A stretch of 64,000 bases of DNA, from NCBI RefSeq assembly GCF_026314945.1, contig NZ_CP111121.1, positions 3,410,001-3,474,000 of the forward strand, written 5' to 3'. Source of the DNA: Chryseobacterium fluminis (GTDB taxonomy: Bacteria > Bacteroidota > Bacteroidia > Flavobacteriales > Weeksellaceae). Shown here piece after piece: positions 26,696 through 36,229 of the stretch. The notes beneath the pieces were generated by a model. That model did not search any database. It saw only the letters and a list, made by a program, of their open reading frames with translations, and was not told the origin of the DNA. Numbering within the stretch: the first letter of the stretch is position 1; every line of letters starts with the position of its first letter. The position numbers were made by a program, and so were the translations under genes.

Positions 26696-27628
26696 TTATA
26701 TAAAGCTGTTATTTTCTTGTTTGATTTTGTATTTCTGCTTTATAGTATGCCTGCTCCATTTTATAGCTAAATATAACTTCGTAGGGTTAAAAGAGAATTT
26801 AGATAAAATATTATAAAACAGATAACCGGCACTTGCCTTAAAAAATTCAAATTTTGAAATAGAATTTGAATAAGACATTAGTGTGAAATAAAAATAAGTT
26901 TTTAGTTTTAAAGTTTTATATTCTGCATTATATTTTTTTATAAAAGAAATGATGGCGAAGTCTTTTTTCATGGTTTCTGAAGTGACATTTTTTGAAATAC
27001 TAGCTCCAAACTGCCTGTAAATACTCATTTGGTCGGGCAGAATCTTTATTTTTCCATAGCATCCTGCCAGTAAATAAAGGCATCTGTCTGCCGAGATAAT
27101 ATCGGTAGGAAAATCATCTTTTAAAATGCTTTTTCTAAAAAAGAATGTAGAGGTCTGACATATTTTAAGATCCGTTAAATCGTCTTTTGTCAGCGCATCG
27201 CCGGCATGGTCAGAGAAGCTGTGACTTGGCGCCGGAGTATCTTCATAAACAACTTTAGAGTCCGTTCCTATTGCTGAAAAATCCGGATGGCCTTCTAGGA
27301 AGTCAAACTGTTTTTGAAGTTTTGAAGCATCTATCCACAGATCATCACCGTCTAATATTGCAATATATTTTCCTGAGGCTTTTGAAAAAGAGAAAAGGGT
27401 ATTTTTCACATATCCCAGATTCGGGACGTTCTTAAAATATTTAATCGCACTACCTTTGGGATGTGTACGGATAATAGTATTGATTATATTTTCGGTATTA
27501 TCAGGAGAATTGTCATTGCAGACAATAATTTCATAGGTTCCTGAAAATTTCTGAGCGAAAATACTCTCAAGAGATTCTACGATATATTTTTCGTGTTTAT
27601 AGGTGGTAATGCAAATACTGATGTCCAT
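26696..27628 (-). CDS. GT2 family glycosyltransferase
   Basis: The start is set at the ATG at 27628 ('MDISICITTYKHEKYIVESL', 310 residues), because the longer frame to 27688 would overlap the upstream gene and add unrelated residues. The GT-A motifs are 'EIIVCNDNSPDNTENII' near residue 38 and 'YIAILDGDDLWID' near 88. It begins 5 bases after the upstream stop. The surrounding DNA is AT-rich even for this genome. Confidence 0.9.
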   Translation of the reverse strand: MDISICITTYKHEKYIVESLESIFAQKFSGTYEIIVCNDNSPDNTENIINTIIRTHPKGSAIKYFKNVPNLGYVKNTLFSFSKASGKYIAILDGDDLWIDASKLQKQFDFLEGHPDFSAIGTDSKVVYEDTPAPSHSFSDHAGDALTKDDLTDLKICQTSTFFFRKSILKDDFPTDIISADRCLYLLAGCYGKIKILPDQMSIYRQFGASISKNVTSETMKKDFAIISFIKKYNAEYKTLKLKTYFYFTLMSYSNSISKFEFFKASAGYLFYNILSKFSFNPTKLYLAIKWSRHTIKQKYKIKQENNSFI

Positions 27629-27633
27629 AATTA

Positions 27634-28569
27634 TTAGATTGTAAATATATCGGCAGGTTTTAGATCCAGATATTGGTACCGGACACATTTTGCAATATAA
27701 AGCTTTTTACGTATAAATCCCATTGTATTGAGATAGGTATTTCTTCGAGCAATAAATTTTGAATACAATTCTGTCTTCTTCAGATCTTCTCCGGGAGATA
27801 GTTCTCCGGCTCTTTTTAAGGCATTCATATAAGGATGTACATAATCTTTAAAATACTGTTTACTTTTGGAGAGTTTTTCAACATGTTTTTTGTCAGAATT
27901 ATATCTTAATCCATAGACCTGATTTGCATGAAGCCTGTACGAAGATAAAGATTTCGGAATAAAGCCAAGTTTATTTTTAATGCTCAGTTTCTGAACAATA
28001 AAATAATCATGGGCAATGGGAAAATTTTCCAAATGATGACTTTGTAATGCTTCTTTTCTAATGGCTAAGGCACATCCAAGGATGAAACTTCCTTTATTGA
28101 CTAGAGCAGTGAAAAGCTCCTTTTCCGATATTTCTTTTAAAATTTCCTCGTGGGAAATCTTTTTCCAATTCAGATACGAAGAATGTATGGTTTCATTATC
28201 AATTAATTTCAAGTCATGAAATACGCCATCGAATTGTGTATTAGAGGTAAAAAAATGTAAAGTCTCCTTTACTTTATCCTTTTCCCAGACATCATCCTGA
28301 TCACTGATAATAATAACTTCATGAGAACAGAGCTTAATTGCTTTTTCAAAATTTTTAATGAATCCAAGATTGGTTTCATTCTGATAAACCTTGAAAATAC
28401 CGGGATATTTTTCCCGGTAGCCAAAGAGTATTGCTACGGTTTTATCGTTTGAGCCATCATCACAGATAATAATCTCATCTACTGCTACCGTCTGGCTGAG
28501 AATGGAATCTAACTGTTCGTTCAGATATCGCTCGCCATTATAAGTGCATAAAGCTACAGATGCTTTCAT
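27634..28569 (-). CDS. GT2 family glycosyltransferase
   Basis: The 311-residue protein opens 'MKASVALCTYNGERYLNEQL', with 'EIIICDDGSNDKTVAIL' near residue 35 and the metal-binding 'VIIISDQDDVWEKDKVKET' near 85-100. The DQDD motif and start are typical of rhamnosyl- and related transferases in O-antigen loci. It is separated by 1 base from the upstream gene and 5 from the downstream one, indicating a tight operon. Confidence 0.92.
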   Translation of the reverse strand: MKASVALCTYNGERYLNEQLDSILSQTVAVDEIIICDDGSNDKTVAILFGYREKYPGIFKVYQNETNLGFIKNFEKAIKLCSHEVIIISDQDDVWEKDKVKETLHFFTSNTQFDGVFHDLKLIDNETIHSSYLNWKKISHEEILKEISEKELFTALVNKGSFILGCALAIRKEALQSHHLENFPIAHDYFIVQKLSIKNKLGFIPKSLSSYRLHANQVYGLRYNSDKKHVEKLSKSKQYFKDYVHPYMNALKRAGELSPGEDLKKTELYSKFIARRNTYLNTMGFIRKKLYIAKCVRYQYLDLKPADIFTI

Positions 28570-28570
28570 T

Positions 28571-29377
28571 TCAATAATCTTTACTTTTTGTGGTGCCTTC
28601 TTTATCTAAAACCCAGGAACTGCTTTGGTTCGCCAGGTTTACGTAATACTGCTGCTCGTCGGATAAGCGGTCATAATTTATATACCAGCCGCCATGTTTT
28701 GCGGTATAGTCTGACCCAATACGTAGTGCTTTATAAAAATCTTGCGGAAATTTCATATATTTTTTCGGATGAGGCTTATAAAGGGCAAATGTGGTATCGA
28801 TATACGCTTCATAAATATCCTTTTCCACTTCTTTGGTCCAGTACTTTTTTTCCCAACTCAAAACTTTTTCTCGCGCGGGATAATGTAGAGGTATATCTTT
28901 TATTTCCAATGCAAATCCTACTTTCAGAACTTTATTATGGTATTTCATCAGGAGAAAAATCAGCTTTTTTAAAAAGTTAGATGGGAGCCTGGCATTGGGT
29001 TCTATATCGGCATCGGTAAGGATAAAGAAATTCCGGCAGTATTTATCGAGCAGCTGCGGAACTTCAAATAGAACCATATGTCCGTAATTTTTCTCCATCC
29101 TTTCTATGGTTACGAAGTGCTCTATTTTCTTATAATAATCCAATAGAGGAGGATAGGTAGATACATTATCTATAATGACAATATTTTTGAAATTATTCTT
29201 AACTGCAAAATCAACCAGTTTTTGTAAATAAAACAGTTGATTGAAGTTAATAATGATAAGAGGTATTTCTTTTGGAGATATAATTTGGGTTAAATTCTTT
29301 CGGTCAGATAACAGAAAAAATAAGTCCTTAAAGAACATATATTTATTTCCCAGAAGGGATCTTATAATAGATTTCAT
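28571..29377 (-). CDS. Glycosyltransferase-like protein (GT-A fold)
   Basis: The 268-residue protein has 'IPLIIINFNQLFYLQKLVDF' near residue 38, 'KNIVIIDNVSTYPPLLDYY' near 64 and a DAD metal-binding site in 'FFILTDADIEPNARLP' near 117-132. This is a GT-A-type layout more distant from ordinary GT2 enzymes. It has a short N-terminal extension and no membrane segment. The donor and linkage are unknown. It is flanked by GT2 genes on the same strand. Confidence 0.8.
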   Translation of the reverse strand: MKSIIRSLLGNKYMFFKDLFFLLSDRKNLTQIISPKEIPLIIINFNQLFYLQKLVDFAVKNNFKNIVIIDNVSTYPPLLDYYKKIEHFVTIERMEKNYGHMVLFEVPQLLDKYCRNFFILTDADIEPNARLPSNFLKKLIFLLMKYHNKVLKVGFALEIKDIPLHYPAREKVLSWEKKYWTKEVEKDIYEAYIDTTFALYKPHPKKYMKFPQDFYKALRIGSDYTAKHGGWYINYDRLSDEQQYYVNLANQSSSWVLDKEGTTKSKDY

Positions 29378-29411
29378 TGTACTGTTTTTACATCATTAAT
29401 GTTATATAAAG

Positions 29412-30332
29412 TTACATTTTTAATTTTCTTTTTATATAAAAAATTCTTCTGCCTGCCTTTAAAGCTTTTATAAACTGAAATCTTTTTAAATAATAAAAGA
29501 TGATATTAGGATTAGCATCCTGTTTCTGATAATAGCACCAGTTGAGATAATCATCCGTTACTTTCTCTACAAAGCTTTCCTGAAACCGATGCCCATATTT
29601 TATGATTAGTTTTTCCCGATATATATTGTAGGCGTGAGATTTTTCAAGGCTTTTTTCTTTAGATCCGGAAATGCTGTTAGGGAAAATACGGATGCTTACG
29701 GTTGCGTCTTTAACAAACAGGATGGGTTTTGTTCCGGAAAAAGACAGGATTGCCAGTTCATCGCTGCCCCATGCCAATGGTATCTTTTCAAATCTGTATT
29801 TTTTATACATAGAAGTTCTGAAAACATTTTCGGAAAGACTGCTGTCTATCTCTGCAAAATATTTTTTTTTCAAGATTTCCTCTGCTGTAATGAATTCTGT
29901 ATTATAATCATGGATTTTATAAGTACTGCTGTCTTCATTAATCCAGTGGAATAAAAATTTTATAGCATTAATATTTCCTTCATCAGCTTTAGTGAGATGA
30001 TGATAAAATTCCTCCACAAAATTTTCAGAGATAGTATCATCATCGCCAAGGATCTGGAACCAATCTTCTTTTACATTTTCAAGAATTCTTTCCCACTGTA
30101 ATGCCAGATTTTTACCACCTAAATTATCTGCATACTCGAAATAGTAATATTCGTATTCATATAAATATTCTCCGATAATAGAAGTGGGGTCGTCCGGGCT
30201 TGCATCATTCCCAATATAGATAGTGAAATTTTTATTAGTCTGCGATGCTATAGAGCGAATAGTTTCTTCAAAAAAATCTATTTTGTAGTAAGGTATAACA
30301 ATGGCAAGTTTATTTTGAGTTTCCTGAATCAT
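29412..30332 (-). CDS. GT2 family glycosyltransferase
   Basis: The 306-residue enzyme opens 'KLAIVIPYYKIDFFEETIRS', with 'FTIYIGNDASPDDPTSII' near residue 35 and 'WFQILGDDDTISENFVEEFY' near 92-110 as GT-A motifs. Its start overlaps the acyltransferase gene stop by 4 bases. It is AT-rich, like its neighbours. Confidence 0.9.
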   Translation of the reverse strand: MIQETQNKLAIVIPYYKIDFFEETIRSIASQTNKNFTIYIGNDASPDDPTSIIGEYLYEYEYYYFEYADNLGGKNLALQWERILENVKEDWFQILGDDDTISENFVEEFYHHLTKADEGNINAIKFLFHWINEDSSTYKIHDYNTEFITAEEILKKKYFAEIDSSLSENVFRTSMYKKYRFEKIPLAWGSDELAILSFSGTKPILFVKDATVSIRIFPNSISGSKEKSLEKSHAYNIYREKLIIKYGHRFQESFVEKVTDDYLNWCYYQKQDANPNIIFYYLKRFQFIKALKAGRRIFYIKRKLKM

Positions 30333-31363
30333 TTTACCAGATTTTTATAATTTAGCATCTTTTTTTCAATGATATGCCATGAGCCATATGCCAGAATGTA
30401 GGTGATCATAATGCTTAGTATCGCTAGCTCAATTACTCCAAGATTGAAATAGAACATTAGTGTTTGCTGTACTATAAAACCATAAATATAGACACCGTAA
30501 GAAATATCACCAATTTTTTTACCGATACTATTCAGGACTTTGGTGCTGCTGGTACCAGCCATGATAATAAACAAGGGCAGAATAACCGGTGCTACATATC
30601 TATATACCTCAAAATAAAGTGCGGCAATTAAGGTCGCAAACAACAGCCATTTTACCCAAAGATGATTTATTCTGTCTAAATTGAAAAGAACCAAAGCACT
30701 TCCGGCCATAAAATAGGTGCAAAGCCTATAAAATTCAGCGGGCTGGAGATATATCTTCTTCATGGTATTCCCTAAGATATGGATATCCGTAGCGTTCAGT
30801 AAGAAGGATATTAAAAAGATCGACAATGCAATTATGCGGAGGTATTTTGCTTTTCTGAAAGGAAATAAAAATAACAGGGCAATATACATGGTGAATTCAT
30901 AAGCCAAAGACCACAAGCTACCATTGATAGCCCTTGGATAGGGATTGGTTTCAAAGATTCCTTTTACTTCATACTGTACTTTATATAAAGAAATAGCATT
31001 AGGAAAATAACTCCAAAAAGTTTTTTCTTTAAAAATATTATTTCCCTGATAGATCATCGGAAGGAAAAGCATAGTAAGTACAAGAAGGACAGTGTAAGCC
31101 GGGTAAAGCCGCAATAGTCTTTTCCACAGATATTCCTGTGGGCTTTTACTACGTTGCAGGCTCGTCATGATAAGGTAACCGCTGATTATGAAAAAGCTAT
31201 CTACAGATAAAGAGCCGAGGCTTAGCTGATCTTTGGTAAGTATACCTACAAATTCAAGCCGGCCAGTTAAAGGATAAGAATGGGATACTATTACTAAACT
31301 GGCGAAGAGTAAACGGAGGAAATCAAAATTATTAATCCTGTTAATATTGGGAATTGTGCTCAT
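30329..31363 (-). CDS. Acyltransferase 3 family membrane protein
   Basis: The 344-residue protein has about ten membrane segments and the motifs 'FASLVIVSHSYPLTGR' with the essential His near residue 23, 'GSLSVDSFFIISGYLIM' near 50 and 'RLLRLYPAYTVLLVLTML' near 76. It probably O-acetylates the glycan or a lipid-linked intermediate at the membrane. It is coupled to both neighbours by 4-base overlaps. It is distinct from the family member at 16107. Confidence 0.92.
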   Translation of the reverse strand: MSTIPNINRINNFDFLRLLFASLVIVSHSYPLTGRLEFVGILTKDQLSLGSLSVDSFFIISGYLIMTSLQRSKSPQEYLWKRLLRLYPAYTVLLVLTMLFLPMIYQGNNIFKEKTFWSYFPNAISLYKVQYEVKGIFETNPYPRAINGSLWSLAYEFTMYIALLFLFPFRKAKYLRIIALSIFLISFLLNATDIHILGNTMKKIYLQPAEFYRLCTYFMAGSALVLFNLDRINHLWVKWLLFATLIAALYFEVYRYVAPVILPLFIIMAGTSSTKVLNSIGKKIGDISYGVYIYGFIVQQTLMFYFNLGVIELAILSIMITYILAYGSWHIIEKKMLNYKNLVK

Positions 31364-32895
31364 GCTTTATTCAAAAGATATTTTAATACTTCCTTTCTCT
31401 CAAGATAGTCGATATTTATATTCTTAGATTTTGCCATTCTATATACGAAATACCTCCCTTTAAGAGACATTTTTTCCGTAAAGCTGTAATGCGAAAATTT
31501 TCTTTTATCTATCGTTACCAGCAGTTTCTCGTTCTCATCATGGTAATATTTATCCGGACCCGTCGTCCAAAATGAATGAGACTGTCTACTTATTATTTCA
31601 TATAAATTATTAATACGCGATTTCCAGACATCAATACTAAAATTATTCAGGATATACTGATATTGATTTTCTAAAGTCTCAGCCCGGTATTTTTTATCAA
31701 GGATCAACCTGTCCATCATATCATGCCACTGTTCCAAATTATTAGGATATATGATTGCATTTTCTTTATTTTCACTAAAAAGCTTAAATAAGAGTAGCGG
31801 TCTATAATGCAACACAAAAGGTATTTTGCGCAAAGCAGCCTGCAGAAGCGCTGTAAACGAAGCCATAGGAAAACCTTCAACATAGATATGAGTCTTTTCT
31901 TCAAGGCTAGCCAGCTCGGTTGATGATATAATCCCGTGCAGAACGATTCTTTCGTGATGAAAGTCTTTAATATACCATGTATCCGGACTTATTCCTACAA
32001 TATTAAAAATAACATTAGGATGCTTCTCTACAATTTTATGAGCCTCTTGAAGGAAATTATAGTTTTCGGTAGGCTTATATTTATAAGCTGTTCCGGTACT
32101 TAAGATTTGTAAGGTTGAAGATGTATTTCCATCATTTATATTGCTGCTGTTTTCCACAGGGATCGGTAAAAAAAACTGTCGCTCCGGGGCGATACCTCTT
32201 CTGTCAGTGTCAATAGATATATTGGATTCTCTAATTTGGAGAAGAATATCAACAATAGAAGTTCCCAGCCAAAATACATGATCGGCATGGTTAACTAAAC
32301 AAACCGGGGTTATAATATCTTTTTGTGATAAAACAATATTGGTAATAGTCTCGTCAGGATGTATATGCAGGATTATAGCTTCATAATCGTTCAAAGGAAG
32401 CTGGTTTAGCAAGTTTACGGATTCTATTTTTGATGAGGCTTGTACGCTGATCTGTTCTAGACCTTCGAAATCACCGAGATGGAAATGACTTACTTCCTGC
32501 AGCTCCTCCAGAGAGAGCCTTGTGCTTAAGACTGTATGCTTCTTGGAAGTATCATTTTTTATCCAGTTATAAAGTAGTTTAGAATGCCCTCCCGATGTAT
32601 AAACCACTGAACATATATGAAGTATTTTATTAGTTTTCCCATGCTTCTTTTGCTGAAAGAAGTCCGGTAAAATCTTCTGCTGAATTTTAGCTAAAAGAAT
32701 TTCTAATTTTTCACATTTGTAATAGCATGAAAAATTGAACCATCCGAAGGAAGCTGTTTTTTCAATATAATTAATGCAATCTTCATACAGCCCTTCCTCA
32801 AAAAGCTTCTCAGCAGTTTTGACACAGGATTCGAAATACTTTTTATTTGAAAACAGTATTTTTTCTATATCGGTATGTAATTTCTTTTTTGTCAA
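31360..32895 (-). CDS. Large GT4-like glycosyltransferase with N-terminal helical domain
   Basis: The 511-residue protein has an N-terminal helical part (about residues 1-80, 'SCVKTAEKLFEEGLYEDCIN', TPR-like). A GT-B type enzyme follows, with 'ILHICSVVYTSGGHSKLLYN' near residue 100, the donor-domain 'NVIFNIVGISPDTWYI' near 290 and 'THIYVEGFPMASFTALLQA' near 330. The last replaces the usual E-x7-E segment with a looser form. I cannot assign a donor. It is the largest transferase of the locus and precedes the acyltransferase gene with a 4-base overlap. Confidence 0.75.
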   Translation of the reverse strand: MTKKKLHTDIEKILFSNKKYFESCVKTAEKLFEEGLYEDCINYIEKTASFGWFNFSCYYKCEKLEILLAKIQQKILPDFFQQKKHGKTNKILHICSVVYTSGGHSKLLYNWIKNDTSKKHTVLSTRLSLEELQEVSHFHLGDFEGLEQISVQASSKIESVNLLNQLPLNDYEAIILHIHPDETITNIVLSQKDIITPVCLVNHADHVFWLGTSIVDILLQIRESNISIDTDRRGIAPERQFFLPIPVENSSNINDGNTSSTLQILSTGTAYKYKPTENYNFLQEAHKIVEKHPNVIFNIVGISPDTWYIKDFHHERIVLHGIISSTELASLEEKTHIYVEGFPMASFTALLQAALRKIPFVLHYRPLLLFKLFSENKENAIIYPNNLEQWHDMMDRLILDKKYRAETLENQYQYILNNFSIDVWKSRINNLYEIISRQSHSFWTTGPDKYYHDENEKLLVTIDKRKFSHYSFTEKMSLKGRYFVYRMAKSKNINIDYLERKEVLKYLLNKA

Positions 32896-32940
32896 TTTTG
32901 TGCTTAAATGTAAATGCTAATATTTTGGTAGCGGCTAATT

Positions 32941-34041
32941 TTAATACATATTGATAACTTCAATTACTTTTAGTACCTCTTCATCACTCATAACCGGTGA
33001 GATCGGCAGGCTTAGTACTTCCTGATGAATCTTCTCACTGATCGGAAAAGATAAACCGTTCCAATCTTTGTAGGCCTCCTGCTTATGGGGTGGGATAGGA
33101 TAATGGATCAGAGTCTGTACGCCGTTTTCTGTAAGATATGCCTGTAGCTCATCTCTTTTTTCGGTTCTGACTAAAAACACATGCCACACATGCTCAGATC
33201 CTTTTTCCGGATTTTCCGGAAGAATAATTTTAGGATTGGAGATTTCGGCAATGTAGCGCTCTGCTATCTTTCTTCTCACTTCATTTTCCTGATCGATATA
33301 TTTCAGCTTGACATCCAAAACAGCCGCCTGAACCTCATCCAGTCTTGAATTTAAGCCCTGGTAGATATTTACATATTTTTTATTCGAGCCATAATTCGCC
33401 AGAGCTTTGATGGTCTTCGCAAGCTCTTCGTCATTCGTAGTAACAGCTCCTGCATCACCCAATGCTCCGAGATTCTTCCCAGGATAAAAACTAAATCCGG
33501 AAGCATCTCCAAGGTTTCCTGTCTTCTTACCGTTCCATTTTGCTCCGATGGCTTGGGCATTATCTTCAATAATCTTCAGGTTATATTTTTTGGCTAAAGC
33601 TTCGAGTTTGTCCGAGAAGATAACCCTTCCATAAAGGTGTACAATTAAAATCGCTTTTGTCCTGGAAGTAATTTTTTCTTCAATTTTAGAGATATCGATA
33701 TTATAATTTTCAATATCCGGCTCTACCAATACAGGAACCAGTCTGTTATCGGAAATAGCTAGGATTGAAGCGATATAAGTGTTAGAAGGAACCAGAATCT
33801 CGTCATTGGCTTTCATCAGTCCCATTTCGATGTATCCACGAAGGATAAGGCGGAGGGCATCCAGACCATTGGCTACGCCGATTGCATGCTTCGCCCCGAT
33901 ATATTGGGAAAGATTTGCTTCAAACGTCTTAAGTTCATTACCCATAAGGTACCATCCGGAACGGAAGGCCTTTAGAAGCCTTTCTTCAATTTCTTCCTGA
34001 TGAGATAAGTTTATTTTTTGTAGATCTAAAAATTTAATCAT
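32941..34041 (-). CDS. fdtB: dTDP-3-amino-3,6-dideoxyhexose aminotransferase (FdtB-like, DegT family)
   Basis: The 366-residue PLP enzyme has the internal-aldimine Lys189 in '[20 protein letters not shown]', '[17 protein letters not shown]' near residue 83 and '[10 protein letters not shown]' near 158, all typical of sugar aminotransferases (DegT/DnrJ/EryC1/StrS). Next to an FdtA-like ketoisomerase and a hexapeptide acyltransferase, the likely reaction is 3-amination of dTDP-3-keto-6-deoxyhexose using glutamate. Whether the product is the galacto (Fuc3N) or gluco (Qui3N) form depends on the isomerase. It overlaps the acyltransferase gene by 4 bases. Confidence 0.9.
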   Translation of the reverse strand: MIKFLDLQKINLSHQEEIEERLLKAFRSGWYLMGNELKTFEANLSQYIGAKHAIGVANGLDALRLILRGYIEMGLMKANDEILVPSNTYIASILAISDNRLVPVLVEPDIENYNIDISKIEEKITSRTKAILIVHLYGRVIFSDKLEALAKKYNLKIIEDNAQAIGAKWNGKKTGNLGDASGFSFYPGKNLGALGDAGAVTTNDEELAKTIKALANYGSNKKYVNIYQGLNSRLDEVQAAVLDVKLKYIDQENEVRRKIAERYIAEISNPKIILPENPEKGSEHVWHVFLVRTEKRDELQAYLTENGVQTLIHYPIPPHKQEAYKDWNGLSFPISEKIHQEVLSLPISPVMSDEEVLKVIEVINMY

Positions 34042-34535
34042 TTGGTTTTTGTATATGAGATTTCTCCTTTTTCATTGATAGTTCCTCGTTGCTTAGCCGG
34101 ATTTCCGAACCATACGGTATTTGGCAGCACGTCTTTCGTAATAACGCTTCCTGCGCCTATTAAGGCATTTTCCCCAATAGTATTGCCTGCAACAATGGTA
34201 GAATTTGCTCCGATGGAAGCTCCCTTTTTTACCAAAGTTTTGCTGAACTGTAAAGGATATTGCTTGGAACGTGGTATTAGATCATTGGTAAAGGTTACGT
34301 TAGGGCCAATAAATACGTTATCTTCTAAAGTAACCCCATCCCAAACCTGAACTCCTGGTTTTATGGTTACATTATCGCCGATCTTTACATCGTTTTCGAT
34401 TAAAACATTGCAGTTAATATTGCAGTTTTTTCCAATTTCAGCATCTTTTAGAACAACACAGAATTGCCATATCATGGTATCTTCTCCTATGTTTTCAGAT
34501 TGAACATCTGCCAGATTATGAACTTTATAATTCAT
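34038..34535 (-). CDS. fdtC: dTDP-3-amino-3,6-dideoxyhexose N-acetyltransferase (FdtC-like)
   Basis: I start at the ATG at 34535 ('[20 protein letters not shown]', 165 residues); longer in-frame starts would extend further into the upstream gene. Left-handed beta-helix repeats cover most of the protein ('[20 protein letters not shown]', '[17 protein letters not shown]'), ending 'VWFGNPAKQ'. The sequence '[13 protein letters not shown]' matches N-acetyltransferases acting on dTDP- or UDP-amino sugars. It would acetylate the product of FdtB. It overlaps fdtA by 11 bases and fdtB by 4. Confidence 0.87.
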   Translation of the reverse strand: MNYKVHNLADVQSENIGEDTMIWQFCVVLKDAEIGKNCNINCNVLIENDVKIGDNVTIKPGVQVWDGVTLEDNVFIGPNVTFTNDLIPRSKQYPLQFSKTLVKKGASIGANSTIVAGNTIGENALIGAGSVITKDVLPNTVWFGNPAKQRGTINEKGEISYTKTK

Positions 34536-34938
34536 TAATAATGCTTTTAAATTCATTATATTCCCGAATATAATCATCCTCAGTATATGGTTCAGAAGCT
34601 AAGCATAATAAAACTGCATTATGGGAAAATTTAATATCTCTCCATACCAGTTCGGGAAGATATAAGCCTTTTGAAGGATTGTCTAACGTGAAAACTTCTT
34701 TATTATTTGTTTTGTCCTCCGTATTAAATTCAATGATACCAGAAACAGCAACAATAATTTGTTTGAGATTTTTGTGAGCGTGCCCACCTCTTATAACATC
34801 CTGTGGAGTATAGTAGGTCCAGTACACACGTTTAATGTCAAACGGAATATTTTTCAGACTTTCAGCCACAGTAATGAAACCCAGAGAAGAGTTCCCTATT
34901 CTGTCTAAATTAAAATACTGAGGTATATCGCTATTCAT
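34525..34938 (-). CDS. fdtA: dTDP-4-keto-6-deoxyglucose 3,4-ketoisomerase (FdtA/QdtA-like)
   Basis: The 137-residue single-domain cupin has a HxH pair at His53 and His55 in '[20 protein letters not shown]', as in FdtA/QdtA enzymes, and '[13 protein letters not shown]' near residue 90. It moves the keto group of dTDP-4-keto-6-deoxyglucose from C4 to C3. The substrate is supplied by RmlA and RmlB encoded at 38117 and 39211. FdtA and QdtA differ in C4 stereochemistry and I cannot tell them apart by eye. It overlaps the wzt end by 8 bases. Confidence 0.88.
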   Translation of the reverse strand: MNSDIPQYFNLDRIGNSSLGFITVAESLKNIPFDIKRVYWTYYTPQDVIRGGHAHKNLKQIIVAVSGIIEFNTEDKTNNKEVFTLDNPSKGLYLPELVWRDIKFSHNAVLLCLASEPYTEDDYIREYNEFKSIINEL

Positions 34939-36193
34939 TAAAATTTATATTATAATCAAAATTAGGTCTTATAACTCCAGGATATACATGAAGCTTTGTG
35001 CCAACTTTTACATTTTCAACTTCAAATCCAATAAAATTATCAATACCATATAGTAGCTCGGTTTGGTCTTTGCCGAAGTACAGTTTAAAATAGTAATTCC
35101 CTGCATTGAGTAATCCTGCAGGAATATCAAATTCTACGGTATAATCTCCTTTTTTGGAATCATTGTTCTGTGTAATCAGGTTTCCTACATGAAAAATAAC
35201 AAGCTCTTCATAGTTTCTTAATTCAAAAGTTGTATCAAGATTAATATTTGGAGAGTTGTTGTAAAATGAAAGCTTTACGTGTATCCCGGAATCGATATCT
35301 ATTAAGTTACCATGAGTAGGGGTTACCGTAAATTCTTTTATTCTGATATTATCATTCCCTAAAGCTTCGCTAATATTACCATTATAATGATAAGATGTGG
35401 CTGTAGAGCTGCTTTTTTGATATTCTATAATAGTGCTTAGCATGTCTCCTTTATAATCAAGCCTTCCTTGTGTAAGGAGAATGCCTTTATTGCAAAGCTC
35501 TTTTACGGCTGTCATATTGTGGCTTACAAAGAGAATAGTTCTGCCTTCACCTCTGGCTACGTCATTCATCTTCCCTAGGCATTTTTTCTGGAAGTCTGCA
35601 TCACCAACAGCAAGAACCTCATCTACAATTAAAATTTCAGATTCCAGATGGGCGGCAACGGCAAATGCGAGACGTACATACATTCCCGAAGAATATCTTT
35701 TTACTGGAGTATCTATATACCTTTCAACACCGGAGAATTCTACAATTTCATCAAACTTACGCTTGATTTCTTTACGGGTCATTCCTAAAATGGCACCGTT
35801 TAAGAAAACATTTTCGCGGCCAGTCATCTCCGGATGAAATCCGGTTCCCACTTCCAGCAGGGATGCAATTCTCCCATTTGTGTAGATCTGTCCTGTCGTA
35901 GGTTTTGTAACTTTGCTTAAGAGTTTCAGCAGGGTAGATTTCCCTGCTCCGTTTCTACCCACAATTCCAACGGTATCACCTTGTTCGATTTCAAAATTGA
36001 TATCCTGAAGAGACCATACATATTCTGATGTTCCTTTTTTGGTCCTGTCATTAGCTTCTCCTATTTTTAAATAGGGATCTTCTTTGCCTCTCACTTTGTG
36101 CCAGAACCTGTTAAGATCATGAGATAAGGTTCCTGTACCGACTTGCCCCAGGCGGTATTGTTTTGATATATTTTCTGCTTTTAAAGCCAGCAT
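34931..36193 (-). CDS. wzt: Polysaccharide ABC transporter ATP-binding protein with C-terminal Wzt domain
   Basis: The 420-residue protein has an N-terminal ATPase (Walker A 'GRNGAGKSTLLKLLSK' near residue 78, signature 'YSSGMYVRLAFAVAA', Walker B 'EILIVDEVLAVGDADF'). About 160 extra C-terminal residues, beta-rich, correspond to the Wzt carbohydrate-binding domain that recognises the chain end in O-antigen export. With the permease 36 bases upstream it forms the exporter of the finished glycan. The extended C-terminus suggests that a capping modification on the glycan is recognised, by analogy with known systems. Confidence 0.95.
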   Translation of the reverse strand: MLALKAENISKQYRLGQVGTGTLSHDLNRFWHKVRGKEDPYLKIGEANDRTKKGTSEYVWSLQDINFEIEQGDTVGIVGRNGAGKSTLLKLLSKVTKPTTGQIYTNGRIASLLEVGTGFHPEMTGRENVFLNGAILGMTRKEIKRKFDEIVEFSGVERYIDTPVKRYSSGMYVRLAFAVAAHLESEILIVDEVLAVGDADFQKKCLGKMNDVARGEGRTILFVSHNMTAVKELCNKGILLTQGRLDYKGDMLSTIIEYQKSSSTATSYHYNGNISEALGNDNIRIKEFTVTPTHGNLIDIDSGIHVKLSFYNNSPNINLDTTFELRNYEELVIFHVGNLITQNNDSKKGDYTVEFDIPAGLLNAGNYYFKLYFGKDQTELLYGIDNFIGFEVENVKVGTKLHVYPGVIRPNFDYNINFNE

Positions 36194-36229
36194 TTTACAA
36201 TTTAATTAGGAAAATTAATAAATATTTTT

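Noticed and set aside
27629..27688. Upstream extension of the GT2 gene at 27628
   Set aside because: It would overlap the upstream gene by 55 bases and puts unrelated residues before a typical GT2 start.
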